Source: an uncultured Paracoccaceae bacterium
GTDB taxonomy: Bacteria; Pseudomonadota; Alphaproteobacteria; Rhodobacterales; Rhodobacteraceae
Length of the DNA: 64,000 nt
Direction of reading: 5' to 3'
Assembly (NCBI GenBank): GCA_947493335.1
Contig: CANLQO010000001.1
Span: forward strand, 930,001-994,000
Below the pieces are notes generated by a model. It ran no database searches, had not been told where the DNA came from, and saw only the letters and a program-made list of their open reading frames with translations. Made by a program: the position numbers and the translations under genes. This document shows positions 44,187 to 52,213 of this stretch, one piece after another. Each line of letters begins with the position of its first letter. Position 1 is the stretch's first letter.

Positions 44187-45446
44187 ATGCTGAAGAATCT
44201 TCCAGATATGGCCTTGCCGGAAGATCCCAAGCTGGCACAAAATATCCTGCACTTTGTCCGCGCGCTGCGCCGCGCTGGATTGCCGGTTGGGCCGGGTCGC
44301 GCGCTTGAGGCGGTGCGGGCCGTCGCTGCGACAGGGTTCACAAACCGCGACGACTTTTATTGGACGTTGCACGCCTGTCTGGTGTCAAAACGCGAAGAGC
44401 AGGCCGTTTTTTCACAGCTTTTCCGCCTGTATTGGCGTGACCCGCAATTCATGGAGCATATGATGTCTTTTCTGACGCCCGCAGTGCGTGGCGTGGCCGA
44501 AGAAAGGCAAGCTCAGGCCGCTGAAAAACGCGCCGCGCAAGCCCTGTTGGATGGGCAATTGCAAGAACCACCCGCATCCAACGCCGATGAATCCGGCACA
44601 GAGATCGAGATTGACGCTCGGCAAACCGTTTCTGCGCAGGAACGTTTGAAAACTCTCGATTTCGAACAGATGTCGGTTGCAGAGATGCAAGCGGCAAAAC
44701 GCGTGCTTGCTGAATTGCGTTTGCCGGTCCGGCCGCTCAAGAGTCGCCGAACGCAGGCATTGCACGGTGGGTTGCCCGATTGGCGCCGCACGATGCGAAA
44801 TGCAATGAAGAACGGCGGTGAAGTCACTGATTTTGCAACAAGACGCCGCAGGGAGCACTATCCTAACCTTGTCGTGCTATGCGATATCTCGGGGTCGATG
44901 TCGCAGTATTCCCGCGCCGTGCTGCACTTTGTTCACAGCGTCGCCAACCGGCAGGGACAGGGTTGGGCGCAGGTCCATGCGTTTACCTTTGGGACGCAAC
45001 TGACAAACATCACGCGCCATTTGCGAACACGCGATGTAGATGCCGCTTTGGCCGCAGCCGGCGCTGAAGCACAGGATTGGGAAGGCGGGACGCGGATCGG
45101 GGCCTGTTTGCATGCATTCAATCATGACTGGTCCCGCCGGGTCATGGGGCAGGGTGCGGTGGTTTTGCTTATCACTGACGGCCTTGACCGCGACCCTGAT
45201 GCGCACCTTTCACAAGAAATGAAGCGGCTTTCCCTGACAGCGCGGCAGGTCATCTGGCTGAATCCTTTGCTGCGCTGGGACGGATTTGCGCCCAAGGCGC
45301 GCGGAATCGCTGCGATGCTGCCGCATGTGACCAGCTTTCGGGCCGGGCATAATATCGCCTCTCTTGAAGGTCTTGCCGCTGCACTGACCCGTCCCGACGA
45401 TGGTGGAGAGAAGGCGCGGTTGATGCGGCTGCTTGATGTGGCCTAG
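44187..45446 (+). CDS. coxE: CoxE-type VWA protein
   Basis: The start is uncertain: GTG 44106 overlaps coxD, while ATG 44187 (MLKNLPDMALPEDPKLAQNI) best fits family length, giving 419 residues. The C-terminal VWA domain has a full MIDAS (DISGS at 233-237, then a TDGLDRD loop). The mid part is helical with MRNAMKNGGEVTDFATRRR. CoxE partners the CoxD ATPase in cofactor maturation. It is distinct from the other VWA protein at 9061-10245. Confidence 0.88.
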   Translation: MLKNLPDMALPEDPKLAQNILHFVRALRRAGLPVGPGRALEAVRAVAATGFTNRDDFYWTLHACLVSKREEQAVFSQLFRLYWRDPQFMEHMMSFLTPAVRGVAEERQAQAAEKRAAQALLDGQLQEPPASNADESGTEIEIDARQTVSAQERLKTLDFEQMSVAEMQAAKRVLAELRLPVRPLKSRRTQALHGGLPDWRRTMRNAMKNGGEVTDFATRRRREHYPNLVVLCDISGSMSQYSRAVLHFVHSVANRQGQGWAQVHAFTFGTQLTNITRHLRTRDVDAALAAAGAEAQDWEGGTRIGACLHAFNHDWSRRVMGQGAVVLLITDGLDRDPDAHLSQEMKRLSLTARQVIWLNPLLRWDGFAPKARGIAAMLPHVTSFRAGHNIASLEGLAAALTRPDDGGEKARLMRLLDVA

Positions 45447-45494
45447 GCTGATACGTGAACCGCAGCGACCGCATTCGGAACCGGAGATGAAGCC

Positions 45495-46469
45495 ATGAGC
45501 ATCCCTGACGCTGACCTTCTGACACTTGCCCATGAATGGCACTGTGCCGGGCGCAAAGTTGCCGTTGCAACGGTGATCGAGACGTGGGGATCGGCGCCGC
45601 GCGCTGCCGGATCTTTGTTAATCGTCGACAGCGAAGGCGCCATGGAAGGCTCTGTCTCGGGCGGGTGCGTCGAAGGCGCAGTGATGGTCGAGGCGGCGGA
45701 AGCCTTGGAGGACGGCAAGCCGCGACTTCTGGATTATGGGGTCAGCGATGACGACGCGTTTGCGGTCGGGCTGGCCTGTGGCGGGCAAATCCGCGTTTTG
45801 GTAGAGCCTGTCGGTGGCGCGATGGCTGTTGATGATCTCGCAACTTTGCGGGACGCAAGATCGAAAAAGCAGCCTGTGGCCTATGTCGTTGACCTTTTGG
45901 GCGACAGGCGGTCCATCGTAGGTCAGGATGCCTATCCCGAACGTTTCAGACTTGACCGCTCTGGTGTAGAGGAGGACGGACGTACCTTTGTCGCGGTGCA
46001 CAATCCGCCCTTGCGGATGATTATCGTGGGCGCCGTGCATATTGCGCAATCGCTTGTCGGCATGGCGCGCAGTTGTGGCTTTTCGCCCTTCGTCATCGAC
46101 CCACGCGGTGCCTTTGGATCTTTGGCCCGTTTTCCCGGCGAAACGATCGTGGAAGATTGGCCCAATGAGGCGCTGACAGCACTCAAACCCGACGCCAGGA
46201 CTGCGGTCGTGACATTGACCCACGACCCAAAGCTGGACGACCCCGCGATCATGGCCACGCTAGCGACAAAGGCCTTTTATCTTGGCTGTCTCGGCTCAAA
46301 GCGGACCCATGCCAAGCGGGTGGCCCGGCTGGAGGCAGCCGGTTTCAGCGCAGATCAAATCGCTCGGATATCAGCGCCCGTGGGTCTTGATCTGGGTGGG
46401 CGGCAACCAGCGGAGATTGCGGTGAGCGTGATGGCAGAGGTCATCGAAACACTGCGCAAAGCAACATGA
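45495..46469 (+). CDS. coxF: XdhC/CoxF-family cofactor maturation protein
   Basis: The 324-residue protein combines an N-terminal XdhC/CoxI domain (GSVSGGCVEGAVMVEA, Cys58) and a C-terminal Rossmann domain (MIIVGAVHIAQSLVGMAR, later YLGCLGSKRTHAKR). This family protects and sulfurates Moco before insertion into xanthine-dehydrogenase-type enzymes. In cox clusters it is CoxF or CoxI. AGATGAAG precedes the ATG, and its stop overlaps the next gene by ATGA. Confidence 0.9.
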   Translation: MSIPDADLLTLAHEWHCAGRKVAVATVIETWGSAPRAAGSLLIVDSEGAMEGSVSGGCVEGAVMVEAAEALEDGKPRLLDYGVSDDDAFAVGLACGGQIRVLVEPVGGAMAVDDLATLRDARSKKQPVAYVVDLLGDRRSIVGQDAYPERFRLDRSGVEEDGRTFVAVHNPPLRMIIVGAVHIAQSLVGMARSCGFSPFVIDPRGAFGSLARFPGETIVEDWPNEALTALKPDARTAVVTLTHDPKLDDPAIMATLATKAFYLGCLGSKRTHAKRVARLEAAGFSADQIARISAPVGLDLGGRQPAEIAVSVMAEVIETLRKAT

Positions 46470-47455
46470 AATTTGGCACGGTCCCAGTCGCGGATGCCGT
46501 CGGTGCAGTGCTCGCCCATTCTGTGGCGCTGGCTGATGGGCGGATGCGCAAGGGGATTGTTCTTGGGCCAGACGATGTCGCGGCCTTGCAGGCGGCAGGC
46601 ATTCAAGAAGTGACTGTCGCGCGGCTGGATCCAATGGACATGGGCGAAGACAAGTCCGCGCATTTCATCGCCAAGGCCCTGAACGCGGATACTGTTGGTT
46701 TAAGGATGACAGAACCGGCAACCGGGCGGGTCAATTTGATTGCAACAGCGCCGGGGATCGCGGTTGTGGATGCGGAGGCCGTTCATAAGGTCAATCGCGT
46801 CTCGCCGATGATCACAGTTGCAACCGTGCCGCCCTATCAGCGCATGGATGCCGATGGGTTGGTCGCCACGATCAAGATCATTTCCTACGGTGTCGCACGC
46901 GAATTGGTGACGCTGGCGCAGATGATCGGCAAAGGCGCACTGGGCCTTGCGGTTCCGGCCGTTGGTCAGGTGGAACTTGTCGAAACGACAGTTGGATCCG
47001 AAGTCGGCGACAAGGGTGAGGCGGCGCTACAGACCCGGCTTGAACGACTGGGCGTTGGCTATACGGGCCGCACCGTTGTTGGACACCGGGCTGACGCGCT
47101 GGCACTAGCGTTGCGCAATAGCACAGCAGAGGTCATCTGTATCCTGACCGCTTCTGCCACCTCGGACATCGCTGACGTTGGGCCAGCGGCGGTTCGTGCG
47201 GCCGGCGGTGTCGTGCATCATTTTGGGATGCCCGTGGATCCCGGCAATCTGCTGTTCTTGGGAGAAATTGACGGTCGCCCCGTAATCGGCCTGCCGGGAT
47301 GCGCGCGTTCCCCGGCCCTGAACGGTGCCGACTGGGTGCTTGAACGGGTGCTTTGTGGCGTGCCTGTCACCAGCGATGATATTGCGGCAATGGGGGTTGG
47401 TGGTTTGCTCAAAGAAATCCCGGCGCGGGGCAGGCCGCGCCGGGTTGATCGTTGA
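46466..47455 (+). CDS. MoeA/MoCF-like molybdopterin-binding protein
   Basis: The 329-residue protein has a MoCF-type fold: an N-terminal MoeA-like region (VPVADAVGAVLAHSVALADGRMRKG), a central domain, and the SATSDIADVGPAAVRAAGG segment that resembles the molybdopterin-binding loop, followed by PVDPGNLLFLGEIDGRPVIGLPGCARSP. Related proteins are often fused at the C-terminus to a MobA/MocA-type nucleotidyltransferase; that half is absent. It probably supplies the CODH's molybdopterin cofactor. Coupled to coxF by ATGA. Confidence 0.85.
   Translation: MKFGTVPVADAVGAVLAHSVALADGRMRKGIVLGPDDVAALQAAGIQEVTVARLDPMDMGEDKSAHFIAKALNADTVGLRMTEPATGRVNLIATAPGIAVVDAEAVHKVNRVSPMITVATVPPYQRMDADGLVATIKIISYGVARELVTLAQMIGKGALGLAVPAVGQVELVETTVGSEVGDKGEAALQTRLERLGVGYTGRTVVGHRADALALALRNSTAEVICILTASATSDIADVGPAAVRAAGGVVHHFGMPVDPGNLLFLGEIDGRPVIGLPGCARSPALNGADWVLERVLCGVPVTSDDIAAMGVGGLLKEIPARGRPRRVDR
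47419..47444 (+). terminator. Terminator-like hairpin in the 3' end of the molybdopterin-binding gene
   Basis: Ten perfect pairs (CCCGGCGCGG with CCGCGCCGGG) around a GGCAGG loop lie inside the last dozen codons. No T-run follows (TTGATCG), so it may act as an RNA 3'-end stabiliser or weak terminator before the convergent DUF1761 gene, whose stop is at 47458. Confidence 0.45.
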
Positions 47456-47457
47456 CG

Positions 47458-47838
47458 CTATAGCAGCGCCTGGGCCGCAATCATCAGCACGCCTGCAGCA
47501 ACGATATAGCCTGCGTCAACAAGCGTCGCCTTGCCCGTCTTTTGGCTGAACAGATCCATCCCAGCGACAAGCAGCGCAGTGGCGATAATGGCAGCGAGCG
47601 CTGCGCCGATGGCCTGATAGGTTTCGGTCAGGCCAATGACCAATGCCAGCGCAAAGGTGCCCGCGAATTGCACAACCATTGCCGCGACCGGCGGACTGGC
47701 AGGCGGTTCGATGTTGTGGCTGCCAGTCGACCACGCCTTACCGAACAGCATCGATGAGAACCAAATCATGCCCAGCAGGAATGCAGCGATCGTGCCTGCA
47801 ATGACGGCAGGCCAGTTGAGTGCGGTAACTTCGATCAT
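47458..47838 (-). CDS. DUF1761 membrane protein
   Basis: Starting at MIEVTALNWPAVIAG gives 126 residues with four helices and the DUF1761 beginning (NWPAVIAGTIAAFLLGMIWFSSMLFGKAW). Function unknown. Its ATG shares one base with the stop of the upstream SRPBCC gene, so it belongs to the ArsR/SRPBCC/SRPBCC/DUF1761 operon that splits the cox region. Confidence 0.88.
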   Translation of the reverse strand: MIEVTALNWPAVIAGTIAAFLLGMIWFSSMLFGKAWSTGSHNIEPPASPPVAAMVVQFAGTFALALVIGLTETYQAIGAALAAIIATALLVAGMDLFSQKTGKATLVDAGYIVAAGVLMIAAQALL

Positions 47839-48269
47839 CAGGCGGCCTCTAGCAGTGTTTCGCCCAAGGCTTCGAGGATCGCAGTCCAACCACCCATATG
47901 GTTATCGCGGCTCTCCTCGTTCATGAAACGCACATGGTTCAATGTGACCTTTGTGCCTTCACCATCGGGTTCAAAGTTCAAAGTGACGGTGCTGTCTTCG
48001 GCAGAGTAGGGGCTTTCCCAAGTAAAGACGATGCGGTTGTGCGGATCGATCTCCAGATAGGTGCCAGCATGCGGCAAGTCGTCGTCGCCCGCCCGCATCA
48101 CGAGGTCAAACCGCCCGCCTTCGCGCGGGTCGTTCTTGGCAGACGGTGTCGTCATTCCGGGGCCAGGGCGCATGAATTGCCGCAGCATCGCTGGATCGAG
48201 CCAGGCGTCAAAGACAGCTTTTTGTGACGCGGCAATTGTGCGTGACGTGGTGAGTGAAAGATCAGACAT
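47838..48269 (-). CDS. AHSA1-type SRPBCC domain protein (copy 2)
   Basis: The 143-residue START-like (Aha1 C-terminal) protein begins SRTIAASQKAVFDAWLDP and ends HMGGWTAILEALGETLLE. It is clearly related along its whole length to its upstream neighbour at 48262-48699 (shared AVFDAWLDP/DVFEAWLDP, DLPHAGTYLEI/DLPHAGKYLEI and VRF-N/D-E blocks), so the pair arose by tandem duplication. Such domains bind hydrophobic ligands. The ArsR regulator upstream probably controls it. Confidence 0.88.
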   Translation of the reverse strand: MSDLSLTTSRTIAASQKAVFDAWLDPAMLRQFMRPGPGMTTPSAKNDPREGGRFDLVMRAGDDDLPHAGTYLEIDPHNRIVFTWESPYSAEDSTVTLNFEPDGEGTKVTLNHVRFMNEESRDNHMGGWTAILEALGETLLEAA

Positions 48270-48699
48270 CGTTAAGGTTCCTTTCAGTTAGGGCAGCAAG
48301 TTTGGAGAGAATGCCGGTCCAGCCTTCGAGGTGGCTGTCGCGGGCGAGTTCGTCCGCAAAACGGACTTGGGAAAGGGTGACGAAAGTGCCCCCTTCATGA
48401 GGCGCAAAGTCGATTGTGACTTGCGTTCCGGGGGCCGACCATGGTGCCTCCCATGTGAAAATCAGGCGGGTATGCGGCGTGATCTCAAGATATTTGCCGG
48501 CATGTGGCAGATCACGGTCGGCGACCATCATGACAAAAAACCGTCCACCGACACGTGCGTCTGATGTCGCTTCGCGGACATGCATTTCGGGGCGGGGCGA
48601 CATGAACTGCGCCATTTTTGCCGGGTCCAACCATGCTTCAAACACGTCCTGCGGCGCGGCTTTGATGTGGCGAGTGCAGGTCAGTGAAAGTTCATTCAT
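48262..48699 (-). CDS. AHSA1-type SRPBCC domain protein (copy 1)
   Basis: The 145-residue product is a tandem paralogue of the next gene downstream, with the same START-like layout (TRHIKAAPQDVFEAWLDPAKMAQF, DLPHAGKYLEITPHTRLIFTWEAPW). It overlaps the ArsR gene by eight bases and the second copy by eight bases. ArsR plus AHSA1 operons are frequent in Proteobacteria; ligand and role are unknown. Confidence 0.88.
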   Translation of the reverse strand: MNELSLTCTRHIKAAPQDVFEAWLDPAKMAQFMSPRPEMHVREATSDARVGGRFFVMMVADRDLPHAGKYLEITPHTRLIFTWEAPWSAPGTQVTIDFAPHEGGTFVTLSQVRFADELARDSHLEGWTGILSKLAALTERNLNDV

Positions 48700-49051
48700 C
48701 TTTCGCTTCTCCTTGGGTGATCAGTCGGTCAAGCGCTTCAAGGCGCAAATCCCAGATAGAGCGCAGGCTGGCGAACCAATCGTCCACCACACGCAGGGGG
48801 CCCATCTGGACTTCGATCAGGTGTTCGCGCCACTCGGTGCGCCGGGCAACAAGTCCGGCGCCTTCAAGCACTTTGATGTGCTTGGAGACGGCATTCAGCG
48901 ACAGTTCGAAGCGGGCGTGAATTTCACCAACACGCAGCGGCCCGTACTGGGCAAGCAATGTCAGGATGGCCCGGCGCGTCGGGTCGGACGCAGCCTTGAG
49001 AACCTCTGAAAGCAGGGCACCGTCGTTCTGATTTTTCTTTCGTTCAACCAT
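48692..49051 (-). CDS. ArsR-family transcriptional regulator
   Basis: A 119-residue winged-helix repressor (VLKAASDPTRRAILTLLAQYGPLRVGEIHARFELSLNAVSKHIKVLEGAGLV). It lacks the ELCVCDL cysteine motif of metal-sensing ArsR, matching the non-metal group that pairs with AHSA1 proteins. The promoter -10 box sits so close to the ATG that the transcript may be leaderless. No Shine-Dalgarno sequence is visible. Confidence 0.92.
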   Translation of the reverse strand: MVERKKNQNDGALLSEVLKAASDPTRRAILTLLAQYGPLRVGEIHARFELSLNAVSKHIKVLEGAGLVARRTEWREHLIEVQMGPLRVVDDWFASLRSIWDLRLEALDRLITQGEAKDE

Positions 49052-49057
49052 ATGGTG

Positions 49058-49086
49058 GAATTAAACGAGTCGTTAACATCAGTCAA
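49058..49086 (-). promoter_or_regulatory. Promoter of the ArsR operon with overlapping dyad
   Basis: On the minus strand TTGACT (49081-49086), a 17-base spacer and TAATTC (49058-49063) form a good sigma-70 promoter. The near-dyad TTAACGA-C-TCGTTTAA overlaps the spacer and -10 box, a fitting place for ArsR autorepression. The predicted start of transcription falls on the A of the ATG (49051). Confidence 0.55.
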
Positions 49087-49156
49087 CCCTTTGGGTGAAT
49101 GATATTGCGGTGCGGCAGACAAGAGAGGTTCTCAAGCGAGGGGTGCCGTGCTTTAC

Positions 49157-49174
49157 TTAGGTAATATTACCTAA
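49157..49174. promoter_or_regulatory. 18-bp perfect palindrome upstream of coxS
   Basis: TTAGGTAATATTACCTAA is fully self-complementary and ends 16 bases before the coxS ATG, just ahead of the GGGAGGA ribosome site. A site this close to the start would overlap the promoter or transcript start and suits a repressor. The candidate regulator is not identified; the ArsR dyad nearby has a different sequence. Confidence 0.6.
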
Positions 49175-49190
49175 TGTCTGGGAGGACCGA

Positions 49191-49676
49191 ATGACCGACA
49201 TCTCAATGACGGTGAATGGTAAGGCTGTCAGCGGTTCCGTCGAAGGCCGCACGCTTTTGGTGGATTTTTTGCGAAACGACCTGCGTCTCACAGGGACCCA
49301 TGTAGGCTGTGACACCAGCCAATGCGGGGCTTGTGTGGTGCATGTTGACGGGTTGGCGGTGAAGGCCTGCACCATGTTTGCCGCCGAGGCAGACGGGGCA
49401 GAGGTCGCGACTATTGAAGGGCAGGCCAATGCGGATGGATCACTCAACGTCATTCAGCAGGCGTTTCAGGATCATCATGGTTTGCAATGTGGTTTCTGCA
49501 CGCCGGGCATGGTGATGTCTGCCGCAGCGCTCCTTAAAGACAACCCCAAGCCGACAGAGGCGGAAATCCGCGACTATCTGGAAGGCAACATCTGTCGCTG
49601 CACCGGGTACCATAACATCGTTAAGGCGATCATGGCCGCATCCGGACAGGACGTCGGAGCGATTGCTGCGGAGTAA
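49191..49676 (+). CDS. coxS: CO-dehydrogenase-type small subunit, [2Fe-2S] protein
   Basis: The 161-residue protein has two [2Fe-2S] domains: plant-type ([16 protein letters not shown], then KACTMFA) and the helical CoxS-type ([12 protein letters not shown], then [12 protein letters not shown]). It shuttles electrons from the molybdenum site of CoxL to the FAD of CoxM. Order S-L-M fits form II aerobic CO dehydrogenase. GGGAGGA sits before the ATG. Confidence 0.95.
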   Translation: MTDISMTVNGKAVSGSVEGRTLLVDFLRNDLRLTGTHVGCDTSQCGACVVHVDGLAVKACTMFAAEADGAEVATIEGQANADGSLNVIQQAFQDHHGLQCGFCTPGMVMSAAALLKDNPKPTEAEIRDYLEGNICRCTGYHNIVKAIMAASGQDVGAIAAE

Positions 49677-49678
49677 CC

Positions 49679-49724
49679 AAATTTCTAGAAATTTCGGGGT
49701 CAGAAGCGTTTTGGTGAAAACGTT
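49679..49724 (+). repeat. Inverted repeats between coxS and coxL
   Basis: AAATTTCTAGAAATTT (49679-49694) is a perfect 16-base palindrome, three bases beyond the coxS stop. A second hairpin follows (CGTTTT-GGTG-AAAACG, about 49709-49724). They may stabilise or partly terminate the coxS message. The coxL ribosome site (GGGAGGA) lies beyond them. Confidence 0.5.
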
Positions 49725-49748
49725 TTGCTCCGTCAGGGAGGATACAAC

Positions 49749-52112
49749 ATGCCAAAAGATGGTGGAATTGGTGCCGCAACGACGCGCCGCGAAGATGTCC
49801 GGTTTTTGACCGGCAAGGGTACTTACACGGACGATATCCAGCGATTTGGACAGGCCGCAGCGGTCTTTGCGCGGTCTCAGGTCGCCAATGGATTGATCAA
49901 GTCCATCGACACATCGGCTGCTGCGGCAATGCCTGGCGTGCTCGCGATTTTCACGGGGGATGACTTTGTCGACGTTGGCGGCAATCCTGCGGGTTGGCTG
50001 ATCAACAGCCGTGATGGCGAGCCGATGAAGGAACCCAAGCGCCCGGTGCTTGCTCATGGCAAGGTCCGCCATGTGGGCGACGCCTATGCCGCTGTCATTG
50101 CAGAGACGGCAGAACAAGCACGCGATGCGGTCGAAGCGATTGAGGCGGACATTGAAGAGTTGCCTGCCATCGTCGACATGGCTGCGGCCCTTGCAGGCGA
50201 CAATTACGTGCACGACGAAATTGAGACGAACCAGTGTTTTGACTGGGGTTGGATCGAGGACAACCGCGCAGCGGTGGATGAGGCGATCAAGAACGCGCCG
50301 CATGTCACCACACTGGAACTGGTCAACAACCGGCTGGTCCCGAACGCGGTGGAACCCCGGTCGTCAATGGCCGAGTATAATGCCTCAGACGACAGCTATG
50401 TGTTGCACACCACCAGTCAGAACCCACATCTGACGCGGTTGCTGATCAGCGCATTTGTCCTTGGCATTCCTGAGAACAAGCTGACTGTCATTGCGCCTGA
50501 CGTCGGCGGCGGCTTTGGCTCAAAAATCTATCACTACGGTGAAGAAGCGCTCGTATTGGCTGCGGCCAAGAAGGTGGGGCGCCCGGTCCGTTGGACCGCC
50601 GACCGCACAGAAAGTTTCCTGACCGACGCCCATGGTCGTGACCACGTCACCAAGATCGAGCTGGCCTGTGACAAAGACGGCAAGTTTCTGGCGTTCCGAA
50701 CTGAGACCATGGCGAACGTTGGTGCCTATCTGTCAAACTTTTCGACCGCAACGCCGACTTTCCTGCATGGCACCTTGATGGCGGGCAATTACACGGTGCC
50801 CGTGATCTACACCAATGTGAAAGCGGTCTTTACCAACACCGCGCCAGTCGATGCCTATCGCGGGGCCGGGCGGCCAGAGGCTACGTTTTCCATTGAGCGT
50901 GTGATCGACAAGGCCGCACGCGAATTGGGTATCGATCCGATGGAAATCAGACGCCGCAACTTTATCAAGGCGGACCAATTCCCCTACGCAGGGGCGGCGG
51001 GTCTGGAATACGACAGCGGCGACTATCATGCCTTGATGGACAAGCTAGAGCAGAAGGTCGACCGCGCTGGCTTTGCGGCGCGCCGTGCTGCCAGCGAGGC
51101 CAAGGGCAAATTGCGCGGCCTGGGCATCAACACATATGTTGAAGCTTGCGGCATCGCGCCTTCAAACCTTGTCGGCGTTCTGGGTTCTCGTGTCGGTCTT
51201 TATGATGCGGCCACGGTGCGGGTGAATGCCACTGGCAATCTGGCGATCATGGTTGGTGCCCACAGCCACGGGCAGGGGCACGAGACGGTGTTCCCGCAGA
51301 TTGTTGGTGAGATGCTTGGGATTGATCCTGCCAGTATCGAGATTGTTCATGGCGATACCTCCAAAATTCCATTTGGGATGGGTACCTATGGCTCGCGCTC
51401 GCTCGCGGTTTGTGGTTCGGCCATGGTCCGTGCCACGGAAAAGATCATCGCCAAGGCCAGCAAGATTGCTGCCCATATGCTGGAGGCGTCGGCCGAGGAC
51501 GTTGAGTTCGCTGATGGCGCGTTCACGGTGAAAGGTACTGACAAGTCCGTCGGCTTTGGTGAGGTCGCGTTGAAAGCCTATATCCCGCATGAATTTCCGA
51601 TTGAGGACATCGAGCCGGGACTTGAAGAGACGGCGTTTTATGACCCGGCAAACTTCACCTATCCCGCAGGCGCATATGCCTGCGAAGTTGAGGTAGATCC
51701 GGACACCGGGCAGGTCAGCATCGAACGCTTTATCGCCGTTGATGACGTGGGCAATGTGATGAACCCGATCATTGTGCAGGGCCAGATTCATGGCGGCGTC
51801 GGACAGGGTGTCGGGCAAGCGCTGCTTGAAGGCGCTGTTTACGACAGCGAGGGTCAGCTTTTGACCGGGTCCTACATGGACTACACCATGCCGCGCGCTG
51901 CCGATTTGCCATTTGTGGAAATCGACAACTCCTGCGTCACGCCTTGTACGCATAACCCCTTGGGCGTGAAGGGCTGCGGCGAGGCCGGTGCCATCGGTTC
52001 ACCCGCGACGGTGGTCAACGCGGTTGTGGATGCGCTGCAGTCCGGAGGCAAGGATGTAACCCATATCGACATGCCGCTGACGCCGGGACGGGTCTGGGCT
52101 GCGATGCAATAA
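49749..52112 (+). CDS. coxL: CO-dehydrogenase-type molybdopterin large subunit, form II
   Basis: Starting at MPKDGGIGAATTRREDVRFL gives 787 residues of the xanthine-dehydrogenase/CODH large subunit family. Key marks: GGGFGSK near 253-259, the active-site loop AYRGAGR (369-375), QGQGHETVFPQ and the catalytic GCGEAGA glutamate near 744. Form I CODH has AY-CSFR instead, with the copper-ligand cysteine; here that cysteine is absent, so this is form II, whose physiological substrate is still uncertain and which may not be CO. Downstream coxM follows after two strong hairpins. Confidence 0.93.
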   Translation: MPKDGGIGAATTRREDVRFLTGKGTYTDDIQRFGQAAAVFARSQVANGLIKSIDTSAAAAMPGVLAIFTGDDFVDVGGNPAGWLINSRDGEPMKEPKRPVLAHGKVRHVGDAYAAVIAETAEQARDAVEAIEADIEELPAIVDMAAALAGDNYVHDEIETNQCFDWGWIEDNRAAVDEAIKNAPHVTTLELVNNRLVPNAVEPRSSMAEYNASDDSYVLHTTSQNPHLTRLLISAFVLGIPENKLTVIAPDVGGGFGSKIYHYGEEALVLAAAKKVGRPVRWTADRTESFLTDAHGRDHVTKIELACDKDGKFLAFRTETMANVGAYLSNFSTATPTFLHGTLMAGNYTVPVIYTNVKAVFTNTAPVDAYRGAGRPEATFSIERVIDKAARELGIDPMEIRRRNFIKADQFPYAGAAGLEYDSGDYHALMDKLEQKVDRAGFAARRAASEAKGKLRGLGINTYVEACGIAPSNLVGVLGSRVGLYDAATVRVNATGNLAIMVGAHSHGQGHETVFPQIVGEMLGIDPASIEIVHGDTSKIPFGMGTYGSRSLAVCGSAMVRATEKIIAKASKIAAHMLEASAEDVEFADGAFTVKGTDKSVGFGEVALKAYIPHEFPIEDIEPGLEETAFYDPANFTYPAGAYACEVEVDPDTGQVSIERFIAVDDVGNVMNPIIVQGQIHGGVGQGVGQALLEGAVYDSEGQLLTGSYMDYTMPRAADLPFVEIDNSCVTPCTHNPLGVKGCGEAGAIGSPATVVNAVVDALQSGGKDVTHIDMPLTPGRVWAAMQ

Positions 52113-52121
52113 CTGAAACGG

Positions 52122-52194
52122 GCGGACGTGGGGAAGCTTCCCGGACGTCCGCAGCATTCTTGACCAGATGATGCAGGGTGTCCTGCACATCTGG
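52122..52194 (+). promoter_or_regulatory. Two strong tandem stem-loops between coxL and coxM
   Basis: Stem 1 (52122-52152): GCGGACGT/GACGTCCGC arms enclosing the perfect GGGAAGCTTCCC. Stem 2 (52164-52194): CCAGATG-A-TGCAGG / CCTGCA-CATCTGG around GTGT with one bulged base. Neither has a clear T-run, so an mRNA-stabilising or attenuating role is likelier than full termination. coxM begins 20 bases later with AAAGGAC as ribosome site. Confidence 0.6.
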
Positions 52195-52213
52195 CAGACG
52201 AAAGGACAAAACG

